A stretch of 64,000 bases of DNA from CAVTRI01 sp963737075 (GTDB lineage: Bacteria; Actinomycetota; Acidimicrobiia; Acidimicrobiales; Palsa-688). The position numbers and the translations under genes are program-made. The stretch lies in assembly GCA_963737075.1 (NCBI GenBank), contig CAVTRI010000002.1:1116001-1180000 (forward strand), read 5' to 3'. This document shows, one piece after another, positions 1-8,976 of the stretch (position 1 is the first letter of the stretch; the number at the start of each line of letters is the position of its first letter). The notes beneath the pieces are model-generated. The model saw only the letters and a program-made list of their open reading frames with translations, did not search any database and had not been told where the DNA came from.

Positions 1-1017
1 TCCCGGGTGTGGGCGTCGGCGGCCAGGATGGCATCCAGCGCCCGGTCCCAACCCGGTGTGGCCGCGCGGTGATGGGTGAGGATGGCGACGGCTTCTTTGG
101 CGCCGGCCGCCGCGTGCGACCACCGGTATAGATCCGCCCGAGGCCGGCTGTCCAAGGCGGCGGCGTGCAACAGGCAACGGACAACCGACAGCGCCTGCTG
201 GCGCCAAAAGGTGCCGTTCTCCACCCCGGACCGGCCGCCGTCAGGCACCAGCGTCTCCGCGCGGGGCATCGCCGTTTGCGGCCTTTGGCAGCCGGCTACC
301 AGCGACCACCGCAACCACGGTGCCCGGCCCCGCTGGTGGGCGAGACCTTGCGGGTCGAACACGGCCACCGGACCCTTCCGGTCGCTGGCGGCCAACGTCA
401 CCGCCAGGTTGTCCGGCCGGGTGCTCGTGGTCACCACCGGCCCGGGCGTCGACGATCATCGGGATCACCACCGAGGTTCCCTTGCCAGAGCGAGGCGGCC
501 CCAGCAGTAGCAGCGAATCTTCCACTGACACCCAACAGCCGACACCGTGGCTGCGCCCCAGCAGGTAGCAGGTAGCCGACATCGGTCGCCGTCGGCCGAC
601 GAACTGACGCTCGGAGGGTGGAGGCCTTGGCCACCAGGACCCGCTGGCCGGCGAAGTGGGTCACTTCCTTCCGCTTCGCTAAGCCGTCCGTCGACGGGGC
701 CTTCTTGTCGGCGGTCCCGATATTGTGATCAGGCCCCAGCCCAGCCACGTGAGGCCGCCCACGGCGACAAACACCGTCGCGGTGACCGTCCAGTAGAGAG
801 CCGCCGGTCCGACCGGTGCGTTCCAGGCCGCTGAAGGGTCCGCGAAGTGGGCGAACGCTGCGAATCCTGCCAGCTGGCGTCCATGCGGAACCCGGTGCCC
901 AGACACGAGGGCTGCGGCGGCGCCCGCACCCCACAGGATCACGCCGAGCATCACGGCTCCAGCGACCGTGAAGAGGGCGTAGTCCTTGCTGTCGCGCGAC
1001 ACCTGCGCCGTCGTCAA
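1..1017 (-). pseudogene. TraG/VirD4-like coupling protein, fragmented, runs off left edge
   Basis: Type IV coupling proteins are hexameric membrane ATPases that feed DNA to conjugation channels. The N-terminal piece (1017 to about 680) has two hydrophobic segments, as usual for the membrane anchor. After a frame change comes HFAGQRVLVAKASTLRAS, then, after another, the Walker A region LLLLGPPRSGKGTSVVIPM (about 450-570), then after a third the TTSTRPDN and VFDPQGL segments, which stay open to base 1. Together the pieces read as one actinobacterial TraG/TraD-like protein broken by three frameshifts in about 300 bp. The C-terminus lies outside the window. It is either a dead conjugation remnant or a poorly sequenced gene. 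The family call is firm; functionality is doubtful. Confidence 0.8.
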
Positions 1018-1307
1018 CGCCGTCTCCTCCAGTCGAGAAGGCTCTCTTCTGTAGAAGGCGAAGACGACGTCAGCTACGAGGCGAAGGAGGCCATCGCGTC
1101 CGGCCGGTCCGTGATGGTTGCCGAGACGGCAACTTTGAGAGGCGGTTTGATCGGCGCGATAGGGGCTCCCGTGCTGTCCCGGTAGGCGCCGTTTGGGGGC
1201 CTGACGTCGGCTGCCGGGCGAGGAGATCAGCGTCGATAGGGCGGTGCCTGAGGTATGAGTGCCGTGCTGGTCTTGTTCCAGATCCGCTGGTTGTTCGAGG
1301 CGCCTCG

Positions 1308-2105
1308 CTATGAGCTCGCAAGGAACTTGGCGAGAGCCTCCTGGAAGAGCGGATCGGACGTCGCGAGTCCGTGATCGGCGCTACCGACGATGAGGTGTTG
1401 CGCGTCCGGGAGCAAACCGGCGAGGTCCCAACGCTTGCTGGCTCCCATGTCTCCGCCGCCATTGAGAAACAGCAGCGGAGCCGATGCCGACCTCAACACG
1501 TCCAGTGGAATCATCCGGATCGCCTGTCCAGCCACGCCGAGGGCAACGAAATCGGCGTCGGGATCCAACCGGGCGAACTGCAAGAACAACTCGGTACCGG
1601 GATGCTGATCCCAGGAGCCGTCCAGGAAGCACTTGCCGACCAAACCCAGGAACGCCTCGAGCTCCGGGTACACGCCTTCCACATGCGAGGACCCGATTCC
1701 ACACAGGGCGGCGCGGGAAACCCACGGGTCGCTCAAGAGATGGCTCGCGATCATGGCCCCCAGCGAATATCCGACCAACGACGCCCGTTGGAGTCCGACA
1801 TGCTCGACCACGGCCCGAACGTCTCCTGCCCAGGCCGCCATGCTGTAGCTGGCAGGGTCATGCGGCTTTTCCGAATGCCCATGACCTCGAAGATCCAGCA
1901 TCACGACCCGGTGCCCAGCCGCCAGCAGCGACGACTCCACCGTCGGGCCGTGCCCGATCACGAACCGTCCGTTCTCGTCGGTCGCCACGGTGGTAACCGA
2001 ACGGCGCGAAGGGTCGGGAGACGCCGCCAAGGGGGTGGCGAAGTTCACCTTCGAGGGGCCGTTGTAGCCGTGGACAAGGACCACCGGCGGGCCGTCACCG
2101 GCCAC
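1308..2105 (-). CDS. alpha/beta hydrolase
   Basis: Hydrolase of the alpha/beta fold, soluble, substrate unknown. Visible are the oxyanion HGYNG near residue 13, DLRGHGHS near 71, the nucleophile elbow GYSLGA (Ser114), an acidic residue in GGGDMG (Asp219) and a late His in SADHGL (His245), i.e. a complete Ser-Asp-His triad. The frame is open upstream of this GTG and reads HGFAGHDGVEIAYRVAGDG, a typical N-terminus, but without an in-frame ATG. An ATG near 2165 lies one frame off, so the first ~20 codons may carry a frameshift and the true protein may be ~285 residues. No operon partner is evident. Confidence 0.85.
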   Translation of the reverse strand: MAGDGPPVVLVHGYNGPSKVNFATPLAASPDPSRRSVTTVATDENGRFVIGHGPTVESSLLAAGHRVVMLDLRGHGHSEKPHDPASYSMAAWAGDVRAVVEHVGLQRASLVGYSLGAMIASHLLSDPWVSRAALCGIGSSHVEGVYPELEAFLGLVGKCFLDGSWDQHPGTELFLQFARLDPDADFVALGVAGQAIRMIPLDVLRSASAPLLFLNGGGDMGASKRWDLAGLLPDAQHLIVGSADHGLATSDPLFQEALAKFLASS

Positions 2106-2186
2106 TCGATAGGCGATCTCTACCCCGTCGTGCCCCGCGAACCCATGGCCCGTCGCCGAGCATCTCGGTCGCCCAGCTCAGCATGA

Positions 2187-2838
2187 GCGCAATGGTGAAG
2201 GTCCGCGGTGTCCAACCACAACAGGGCAACCAAGGACCGCCGGCGGCGGTCCACAGCCCGATCGTGGCTGGCGACAACGAAACCACGGGGCCCTCAAGGC
2301 TCCCCCTACGGGCGGCCCTACCGGGCCGGCCTTGACCACCCCTTCCACAACTGAACGATTCCGCGGCATCGTCCGGCATGGCTCACGCGCCCCCCGGCAC
2401 CCACACTTTCCTCACAACGCCCCAGACATCCACTTCGACTCCGTCGAAGGCCCTTTACACGAGGCGCTTCTTCAGATACGGCGGTATGGGCTATATCGAC
2501 TCTGGAATTCGGGCGCGCTTCGGTGACATTAGATGGCGCGTTCGCTCGCTGGGGCGGACCGGGCCGCGAGCACCGACTGTCGGTTCTGCAAGGCCTCGAG
2601 TGACGACGATGGCGACGCTGGGCGCTCCGTAACGATTGATCGAGCCGCCTCAGCGAGAGGGCCTCTCGCCCGTTCGCCGACCACATTCCGGATCCCCTGG
2701 GGGCGAAGAGGCAAGGAGATCGTCATAGTCAAGATCCCAACCTTGGCCGTCTGCCATGAACGCTCTCTTGGCGGCCCGTCCCATAGCCGGCGTCGTGTAT
2801 CCGCCGGCCGACCATCTCCGCCAGCGACATCCCATCGC
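2187..2838. other. stretch without a confident gene
   Basis: Short overlapping frames occur on both strands but none shows a family motif, ribosome site or good reading. It may hold a decayed 5' part of the following membrane-protein gene. Confidence 0.4.
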
Positions 2839-3717
2839 ATGCCTGTCAGAAGATCGGCTCCGCGATCGGTCGCACCGGCCGTCGAACTGCGGGCAGATCC
2901 CACTGCTCCCGGCGACAAGCTGACCCAGGCCCAACGGCTCGTGCGGGTGTTCAACCGGGTGACCATTTTCCTGCTCGTGCTCACCCCGGTGCTGGCGGCG
3001 ATCGCCCTGTGGGCCTCGAGAGGCCGCCGGCAGACCCTACTCCAGCTATCGGTCGGCGGCATCCTCGGCCTGGTCATCGTCCGCCGAATGGTCATCTACC
3101 TCCAGCACACGCTGGTGGCCAGCGGCGACCCGGCCAACAAGGCCGCCCGCCAGGCGATCATGTCCCCGGTTTTCCACCTCTACTTCGACATCAGCACCTG
3201 GCTCCTCATCGGCTTGGCCGTGATCGTGGTGGTCGCCGCCGTCACCGGCCCCTACCGGTGGGCGGGACCGCTCCGCCGGGTGGCGAAGCGGCTGGCGCGC
3301 AGCGGCGCCGTCCTGGCCGCTGCCACCACCGCGCAGCCCCGCAGCGACACGACGGTCACTTGGCTGCGATCGCACCTGGACCTGATGCGCATCGCCGGGG
3401 TCGTCCTGGCGGTCATCCTCCTCGTCGTCTTGCCGATCGGCTGGATCGGAGCGCTTGTCATCGTCGTCCTGCTGGCGCTGTACGAACTATGGCTGCAGCG
3501 GTTTACAGCCGCCGTACCCGACGAAGTACGACGCCGCCCACACCGTCGGAGACCATCGGTGGCCCCTCGGCTACCGAACCCTCGTAGCGCGGACGCCCTC
3601 AGATCGCGGCGTCGACCGCAGAAAATCAAGGCGCCGGCGGACCGGCTCGGTCACCCTCAACTCCTGCGGCAGCTTGCGTCGGCGCATTGCCGGTCACCAG
3701 GTTGGCGCTCATCTTGA
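2839..3717 (+). CDS. integral membrane protein, N-terminally shortened
   Basis: Unrecognised membrane protein with four clear hydrophobic segments: VTIFLLVLTPVLAAIALW, LLQLSVGGILGLVIVRRMVI, STWLLIGLAVIVVVAAV, and VLAVILLVVLPIGWIG running into LVIVVLLALYELWL. The stretch KLTQAQRLVRVFNRVTIF just before the first helix resembles actinobacterial membrane proteins that normally carry a long extracytoplasmic N-terminus, absent here. The frame is open back to 2533 but reads poorly there, so 2839 is only a convenient ATG. The last ~60 residues are basic and overlap the 3' end of the convergent gene, suggesting the true stop lies in another frame near 3590. Function unknown. Confidence 0.55.
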   Translation: MPVRRSAPRSVAPAVELRADPTAPGDKLTQAQRLVRVFNRVTIFLLVLTPVLAAIALWASRGRRQTLLQLSVGGILGLVIVRRMVIYLQHTLVASGDPANKAARQAIMSPVFHLYFDISTWLLIGLAVIVVVAAVTGPYRWAGPLRRVAKRLARSGAVLAAATTAQPRSDTTVTWLRSHLDLMRIAGVVLAVILLVVLPIGWIGALVIVVLLALYELWLQRFTAAVPDEVRRRPHRRRPSVAPRLPNPRSADALRSRRRPQKIKAPADRLGHPQLLRQLASAHCRSPGWRSS

Positions 3718-4582
3718 TCGCCTTGACCGCTCCGGTGGCCCCGGCCTCTAATGCAAGTCCGACGGACAGGAAGATGACGCCGAGGACGAAGAACGTGTGC
3801 GTCCCGAGCAGGAGGATGCCCATGCGTCCCACCAGGTAGGCGGGACTGCAGACGATGGCGCCCACGGCACCGGCGATGGCGGTGGCGGCCAGTTTGTCGC
3901 GTGGCGAGGAGCTGCTCTTGATCCCCACCAACCGTGACGGGACCGCCACATAGCTGAGCATCATGACTGCGAGGACCACCGAAAGCGAGAACGTAAACCA
4001 CCACAGTCCCCATCGAGGGACGACGACCACACTGATCCCAAGGGCCAGCCCGACGACCGCCCCCGTTGCCCACACTACCGGCAGGTGACGGCGCACCGAG
4101 GAAAAGGCCGGCCGGATCTGCGGCTTCCCGGGACGCGAAACGGCGAACGCGAAGACTCCATTCAAGTAGAACGTGCCCACGGTAACCACGACGATGATGA
4201 AGACCAGGACGAACGCGAACGATCCATCCCAGTAACGCAAGTCGCGGCCCTTCACCACGTGGACCTTGAAGTTCAGCATGCCGGCCCAGATCCACACGGC
4301 GGGAGGGACCCCCACCAGCAACAGGCGCCACTCGGTGAACACCACCTTCAGGCCGTCAAACAGCATGACGAACGCGCCAACCACCATCCCCAACGGCGCC
4401 AGGTACCTTTTGGATTGGCTTAGCTGAAATATCGCTCTTTCGACCGAGGCGTCATCCCCGTGTTCGATCGCCTCGACGAGCAGTCGGATCCGCGCGACCA
4501 AGCTTGCCCTGCGGGAGCAGCGAGCCGGAGCCAGCGGGCCCTGGCCGGACGCCCCACCTTGGTCGGGTTCAGCCAAGGCCAT
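3626..4582 (-). CDS. polytopic membrane protein
   Basis: After a cytoplasmic N-terminal helix (LVEAIEHGDDASVERAIF) there are about seven hydrophobic segments, e.g. YLAPLGMVVGAFVMLFDG, LLLVGVPPAVWIWAGML, FAFVLVFIIVVVTVGTFYL, VVWATGAVVGLALGISVVVV, WWFTFSLSVVLAVMMLSYVA and GILLLGTHTFFVLGVIFLSV. The frame is open back to 5113, but that part is antisense to the Tat-exported protein and reads poorly, so ATG 4582 was chosen; the start is uncertain. It is convergent with the membrane protein at 2839. I do not recognise the family; no transporter or enzyme motif is visible. Confidence 0.7.
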   Translation of the reverse strand: MALAEPDQGGASGQGPLAPARCSRRASLVARIRLLVEAIEHGDDASVERAIFQLSQSKRYLAPLGMVVGAFVMLFDGLKVVFTEWRLLLVGVPPAVWIWAGMLNFKVHVVKGRDLRYWDGSFAFVLVFIIVVVTVGTFYLNGVFAFAVSRPGKPQIRPAFSSVRRHLPVVWATGAVVGLALGISVVVVPRWGLWWFTFSLSVVLAVMMLSYVAVPSRLVGIKSSSSPRDKLAATAIAGAVGAIVCSPAYLVGRMGILLLGTHTFFVLGVIFLSVGLALEAGATGAVKAIKMSANLVTGNAPTQAAAGVEGDRAGPPAP

Positions 4583-4762
4583 CCCACCATCATGGCCGCT
4601 CCACATCCGCCCCGCAGTTCCCCCGGGTTGGAGCCTGGCCGACCCTCGAAAAGCGTCCGCACCGATCAGCCTCTTTACTCGGCCACTGCTGTCCGCATAG
4701 GCTTGGCCTAAATTGGGGTCGATCACTGAGAGCTTGGGGGCAGCGAATGGGAATGAGGACCG

Positions 4763-5134
4763 ATGGCGTCTGAAGCTGTGACTCGAGGGCGCGCTCGCGA
4801 ACGCGGTGGCGGTGCTGACCGCGCCGGCATCCTTGGTCGCAAGCCGTTTAGCCGTCGCACGTTCTTGCGGACCGGCACGTTGGGTGCCGCCGTCGTCGGC
4901 GCGCTCGGGGCTGTGCCAGGCTTGTCGGGGCTGCTGGGTGGCGCCGCCGCCGAGGCCCCGACCATGAGCGAGGCGGCCCAGGGTGCCGAAGAACTGGCGC
5001 CGGAGATCAGCGGCCCGATTGTGGCCCATGTGACCGATGCCTCGGCCGGTGAGGTCAGCCTTTACTTCGCCGAGCGTCAGGTCTCCTACCGTGATCCGAT
5101 CCTGGTGCAGCATTTACTCCGGGCGGCCCGGTAA
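4763..5134 (+). CDS. small Tat-exported protein
   Basis: 123 residues. The N-terminus carries FSRRTFLRTGTLGAAVVG, a twin-arginine signal (S-R-R-x-F-L) followed by a hydrophobic stretch and a GGAAAEA cleavage-like region, so it should be exported folded by the Tat route. The mature part is ~60 residues and contains GEVSLYFAERQVSYRDP. It sits 72 bp upstream of the DUF4331 gene on the same strand, likely one operon. Similar short Tat proteins accompany DUF4331 genes in actinobacteria (family knowledge, not checked). Molecular function unknown. Confidence 0.8.
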   Translation: MASEAVTRGRARERGGGADRAGILGRKPFSRRTFLRTGTLGAAVVGALGAVPGLSGLLGGAAAEAPTMSEAAQGAEELAPEISGPIVAHVTDASAGEVSLYFAERQVSYRDPILVQHLLRAAR

Positions 5135-5206
5135 CAACAACTCTTTTGTGTGCTGAGCAAGCTGAGCCCTTTCCCTTTATCGTCACTGCCCAACCGGAGG
5201 TGAGCT

Positions 5207-6787
5207 ATGTCGTCGCATCGTGAGGCCCCGCAGATCTCCAAAGACCCGACCGCTGACAGCACGGACCTGTATGCCTTTGTCAGCCCGGATCGCCCCCACA
5301 CGGTCACGCTGATCGCCAACTACATCCCCCTTGAGCTCCCCGATGGGGGACCCAACTTCTATGAGTTCGCCGACGACGTGCTGTATTCCATCAACATCGA
5401 CAACGACGGGGACGGCCGGCGGGACATCGCCTACCAGTTCCGTTTCACCACGGTCAACAACGACCCCGACTCCTTCTTGTACAACGACGGCCCCATCACC
5501 GCGCTCAGCCCGCCGGCGCCGGGAAGCAACTGGAACCGCCAGCAAACCTACAGCCTGACCAGGGTGGACTACCACCCGGGCCAAGACGCCGACGACGACC
5601 TTGCCGGCGCCCGCACGGTCCTGGGCCGCGGGCTGCTGGCACCGCCCTGCAACATCGGGCCTCGGTCCACCCCCAGCTACGCCAATCTGGCCGGCCAAGC
5701 GATCCACACCCTCGCCCAGAGGGTAACCGTGTTCGCCGGCCAGCGGGCCGAAGGTTTCTACGTGGACCTTGGTTCACTGTTCGATCTTGGCGGGCTGCGC
5801 CCGTTCAACATGGCGCACGCCATCCCACTATCGAATATGCCCGGCGTCAATTCCTCCGCGGCTGTCAACGTGCACAGCCTGGCCCTGCAGGTTCCTATCG
5901 ATCAGCTGACGGCCAACCGTTCCCGGCCTACCGCCACCACCGACGCCGCCGCGGTGATCGGGGTGTGGACCACCGCCGGGCGCCAGAAGGTGCGCATCCA
6001 CGACAGCGACGGAGGCAGCGACGAGGCTGCCGGCCCCTTCAGCCAGGTGTCCCGACTGGGTAATCCTCTGGTTAACGAGCTCATCATTGGGATCGACGAT
6101 AAGGACCGGTGGAACTCCCGGCCGCCGCCATCGGACGGCAGCACCTTCTTTCGGTACTTCGCCAACCCGTTGCTGGCTCAGTTGTTGCCTTCCCTCTATC
6201 CTGGCGTGTTCTCCCACCTCGCTGCCTACAACGGCGCCCACTCCGGAACCACGCACAGCAATCCTGCCCGCCCCGACCTCGTGGCGGTGCTCCTTTCTGG
6301 CATTCCCCAGTCGGTCCTGCAGGCCGCCGGCTTCGCCGGGGTGGTACCGCCCACCAACGTTGGCGGCACCGCGCTGGCCGACGTGCTGCGCCTCAACGTG
6401 GCCCAGCCGCCAACCCAAGCCGGCGATCCCAGGTTCAGCATCTTTGGATATCTGGAGGGGGACGGTGCTGGCTTCCCCAACGGCCGCCGGGTTTATGACG
6501 ACGTGGCCACCATCGAGCTGCGAGCCGTGGCCGGCGCCACCCTCCCCTTGGTGACCAGCTTCACTCCCGATGCCGCAGTCGGTACCGTCGGCTCCGACCC
6601 CCGGGTGCTGATCAGTTTCGGGCTCACCGCCGGCAGCTCCGGTGCCCCTCCAGCCAGCCTGGCGCAGGCCAACCACGACACTACCGCCCTCGGAACCGAG
6701 AACTATCTGGCAACCTTCCCCTACCTCGGTACCCCGTATAGCGGCTACTCCACCCCGTCGAAGACACCGACGGACAAAGCCGTGTAA
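5207..6787 (+). CDS. DUF4331 family protein
   Basis: 526 residues. The start MSSHREAPQISKDPTADSTD, followed by LYAFVSPDRPHTVTLIANYI and INIDNDGDGRRDIAYQFRF, is diagnostic of DUF4331, a family of mostly exported beta-rich proteins of unknown function. The ribosome site CGGAGG lies ~7 nt before the ATG. No signal peptide is encoded here, unlike many relatives, so export may depend on the Tat partner upstream or not occur. Middle gene of the 4763-7217 operon; 4 bp separate it from the next gene. Confidence 0.9.
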   Translation: MSSHREAPQISKDPTADSTDLYAFVSPDRPHTVTLIANYIPLELPDGGPNFYEFADDVLYSINIDNDGDGRRDIAYQFRFTTVNNDPDSFLYNDGPITALSPPAPGSNWNRQQTYSLTRVDYHPGQDADDDLAGARTVLGRGLLAPPCNIGPRSTPSYANLAGQAIHTLAQRVTVFAGQRAEGFYVDLGSLFDLGGLRPFNMAHAIPLSNMPGVNSSAAVNVHSLALQVPIDQLTANRSRPTATTDAAAVIGVWTTAGRQKVRIHDSDGGSDEAAGPFSQVSRLGNPLVNELIIGIDDKDRWNSRPPPSDGSTFFRYFANPLLAQLLPSLYPGVFSHLAAYNGAHSGTTHSNPARPDLVAVLLSGIPQSVLQAAGFAGVVPPTNVGGTALADVLRLNVAQPPTQAGDPRFSIFGYLEGDGAGFPNGRRVYDDVATIELRAVAGATLPLVTSFTPDAAVGTVGSDPRVLISFGLTAGSSGAPPASLAQANHDTTALGTENYLATFPYLGTPYSGYSTPSKTPTDKAV

Positions 6788-6791
6788 TGCT

Positions 6792-7217
6792 GTGACGAGC
6801 GACGAGACCCTGCCCGAGCCGAGCGGCCCGGGCAGCGTAGTGCTCGACATCGGCGGCGACGTGGGCGCCGCCGTGGTGACCACTTCTGCCCAGCTGGCCT
6901 GCCGGGAAATCGAGATCCGTCGCGTCGGGGAGTCCTGGGAAGGCCGCCACGTCGCCGTGCTGGAGCGGCGGCTGGCAGCAGGGTCGGTGTGGGCGGCGGT
7001 GTTTGGATCATTGGCCGAGGGTGACTGGCAGGTGCGGGTCCGCGACTGTCCATCGAGCCCGGTCGTCAGCTTCACTGTGGAAGGCAGCCGGGTCACGACA
7101 ACCCAACTGAACTTCGCCCAGTTGCCTCTCGGCAGCATGCCTGCCGGTCGCCTACCGCTGACCGGCAGGGCCAGTTCCGGGTGGCCGCCAGGCGCCCTCT
7201 GTGTCAAGCACGCGTGA
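6792..7217 (+). CDS. small protein of the DUF4331 operon
   Basis: 141 residues from GTG 6792, four bases after the DUF4331 stop, so probably translationally coupled. It contains WEGRHVAVLERRLAAGSVW, GSLAEGDWQVRVRD and VVSFTVEGSRVTTTQLNF, a beta-rich pattern like a carboxypeptidase-regulatory or Ig-like fold. No signal peptide or cysteine motif. I do not recognise the family; the position suggests it acts with DUF4331. Confidence 0.7.
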   Translation: MTSDETLPEPSGPGSVVLDIGGDVGAAVVTTSAQLACREIEIRRVGESWEGRHVAVLERRLAAGSVWAAVFGSLAEGDWQVRVRDCPSSPVVSFTVEGSRVTTTQLNFAQLPLGSMPAGRLPLTGRASSGWPPGALCVKHA

Positions 7218-7253
7218 GGCAGATCGGGCAACCGAATCATTGAGTTGAGAGGG

Positions 7254-7270
7254 CGGGGAAGGTTTCCCCG
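7254..7270 (+). terminator. hairpin after the DUF4331 operon
   Basis: CGGGGAA, loop GGT, TTCCCCG: a perfect 7-bp stem 37 bp after the operon stop. No U-run follows, so intrinsic termination is possible but not proven. Confidence 0.45.
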
Positions 7271-7323
7271 AAGTGAGCAAGACCATCACTCATTCCCTGC
7301 ACGCGCGCGCCGATGCTGGCGCC

Positions 7324-7503
7324 ATGAATGACAACGACCCGGACCCAGAGGTCCCCGAGCGCGCCAGTGGGCCACGGCGCTACTCGGCTGCCTACAAGGC
7401 TCGGATTCTCCACGAGTACGAACGGCTGGAGAAGGCCGCCAAGGCTCAGCAGCTGCTGACGATCACGGAATCCCGCAGGGTGGGGTGCGTTCCGATCAGG
7501 TAA
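7324..7503 (+). pseudogene. IS3-type transposase OrfA remnant
   Basis: RRYSAAYKARILHEYERLEKAAK matches the N-terminal helix-turn-helix region of IS3-family OrfA proteins. The match ends abruptly after about 45 residues, where terminal repeats of an IS21-type element begin (7494). This is an OrfA fragment cut by a second insertion. Confidence 0.7.
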
Positions 7504-7535
7504 TTCAGCACCCCCTCGATCAGCTAATTCCGCAC
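7494..7535 (+). repeat. IS21-type terminal direct repeats
   Basis: GATCAGGTAATTCAGCAC (7494-7511) and GATCAGCTAATTCCGCAC (7518-7535) are 16/18 identical with a 24-bp period. IS21 elements carry such repeated transposase-binding sites inside their ends, and an istA gene starts 47 bp on. Confidence 0.65.
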
Positions 7536-7581
7536 GCGGTCCCCTGATACTGGTCTCCGTCGCATGTGACGGAGGAAGACA

Positions 7582-8278
7582 TTGGCTAGGAGGACATTCA
7601 GCGTGATCGACGTTGTCGAGATCCTGCAGCACTGGTATGCGGGTAGGTCGAAGAAGGAGGTGGCTGCCAGCCTGGGCGTTGACCGGGCGACGGTGGCCAA
7701 GTATGTGGCGCCGGCGGTGTCGGTCGGGTTGGTCCCGGGCGGCGTAGCGTTGAGCGAGGAGCAGTGGCGCCAGAGGGTGCGGGAGTGGTTCCCGTCTTTG
7801 GTTGATACCCGGCTGCGCCAGCCGTCGTGGCGTCAGATCGAGGTTCACCGGGAGCGGATCGAGACCCTGGTGGGGGTGGTGCCGATGTCGGTGTTCCACC
7901 AGCGGCTCCGAGACGAGCACGGCTTGGAGGCCAGGCGTGGCCAGTTTCCGCCGTTACATGCGAGCTCATTTCCCCACCGAGGTGCGCCGGGAGGAGGTGA
8001 TCGTCTGGCGGCCACCGATCGACGCGGGGGAGGAAGCGCAGGTGGATTACGGCTATCTGGGGGTCTGGGTCGATCCGGCTTCGGGGAAGCGCCGCCGGGT
8101 GTGGGCGTTCTCGATGGTGCTGTCGTACTCGCGGCACCTGTTCGTGTTCCCGGTGTTGGGCATGGACCAGCAGGCCTGGATCGAACCGTCCACACCGGAC
8201 GGGAAGTGGAGGATAACCAGTCGTACGCCTGGCACACCAGTTAGCACGGATACTATGCTTATCAGTAACACTACATAA
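7582..8278 (+). pseudogene. istA: IS21-family IstA transposase, frameshifted and truncated
   Basis: The TTG start follows the strong ribosome site GGAGGAAG. It encodes the N-terminal DNA-binding part (FSVIDVVEILQHWYAGRSKK, ASLGVDRATVAKYV), then a frameshift near 7940, then the start of the catalytic core with the first DDE aspartate in AQVDYGYLGVWVD. Homology stops at DQQAWIE near 8190, so the second Asp, the Glu and the whole istB partner are missing. Dead element, distinct in sequence from the intact IS21 at 58 kb. Confidence 0.85.
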
Positions 8279-8550
8279 ACCTACACTAAAACACCATGTG
8301 CGGGTCCCCTACTCGTCCAGCCCTCGCTCACCTTGGCAATCCCGAGAGTCGGCGGGACGGTTGTTGACGAGCGCGTCATCGGGCTCCACCGTGGAATTTG
8401 TCAGGTGGCGTGTCCGTCTCGGATAACGGCCATGTTGCCGCCGGGTGCGAATGATGACTAGTCAACATAGATGATCATCAAGGGCCCTAGAGTGACGCAA
8501 TGGCTTCCCGGTCAGAGTCGTCCCAAGCGCCGGACAAAAATGTAAAGGGC
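8279..8550. other. gap with two perfect palindromes
   Basis: No gene seen. TGACTAGTCA (8455-8464) and GATGATCATC (8470-8479) are adjacent 10-bp perfect palindromes about 110 bp upstream of the toxin-antitoxin pair; possible protein-binding sites. Confidence 0.35.
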
Positions 8551-8580
8551 TTGGGATTCTCTTGGGATTAGACTGTGGTT
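8551..8580 (+). promoter_or_regulatory. direct-repeat operator/promoter of the RES-Xre pair
   Basis: TTGGGATTCTC is followed immediately by TTGGGATTAGA: two 8-bp identical cores spaced 11 bp, about one helical turn, ending ten bases before the ATG. There is no ribosome site, so transcription may start at or near the ATG. Toxin-antitoxin operons are usually autorepressed and these repeats are the natural candidate site (inference). Confidence 0.4.
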
Positions 8581-8976
8581 ATGGCTGGTGTCACGCTGAG
8601 TCGTCCGGAGCTGCAGGCTCATGAGTACGCCATGCGGGTCTCGTTCGCCGAGGCGGTGGTCGAGCTGCGAGACTTGCTCACGCCTCGTCTAGTGGCCTAC
8701 ATCGGCGGGGTCACCGAGACCCGCGCCGTGCACCAGTGGGCGGATGGCAGTCGCGAAGCCAAGTCGCCGGTCATCGAGGACCGACTCCGCTTCGCCCTCC
8801 AGGTCGGCGCGGTCCTAGCCGCCCACGACAGCCCCGGAGTGGTGCAAGCTTGGTTCCAGGGGCTGAACCCGCACCTCGACGACCGGTCCCCCGCCCGGCT
8901 GCTACGGGAGGGTGACCTCGACGAAGTGGGACCACTCGTGTTGGGCGCCGCCCGGGAGTTTCTCGTCGGAGGATGA
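8581..8976 (+). CDS. Xre/MbcA/ParS-type antitoxin
   Basis: 131 residues. It overlaps the start of a RES-domain toxin by 4 bp, the standard order of RES-Xre modules. The C-terminal half (VVQAWFQGLNPHLDDRSPA, RLLREGDLDEVGPLVLGAAR) matches the DUF2384 toxin-binding domain, in which a short helix blocks the NAD-binding cleft of the toxin. The N-terminal half holds a helix-turn-helix-like stretch (TETRAVHQWADG). ATG 8581 was preferred to GTG 8575. It probably represses its own operon through the repeats just upstream. Confidence 0.85.
   Translation: MAGVTLSRPELQAHEYAMRVSFAEAVVELRDLLTPRLVAYIGGVTETRAVHQWADGSREAKSPVIEDRLRFALQVGAVLAAHDSPGVVQAWFQGLNPHLDDRSPARLLREGDLDEVGPLVLGAAREFLVGG

Noticed and set aside
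5828..7240. 470-codon minus-strand frame opposite DUF4331
   Set aside because: Antisense shadow of a clear DUF4331 gene; composition typical of GC-rich shadow frames.
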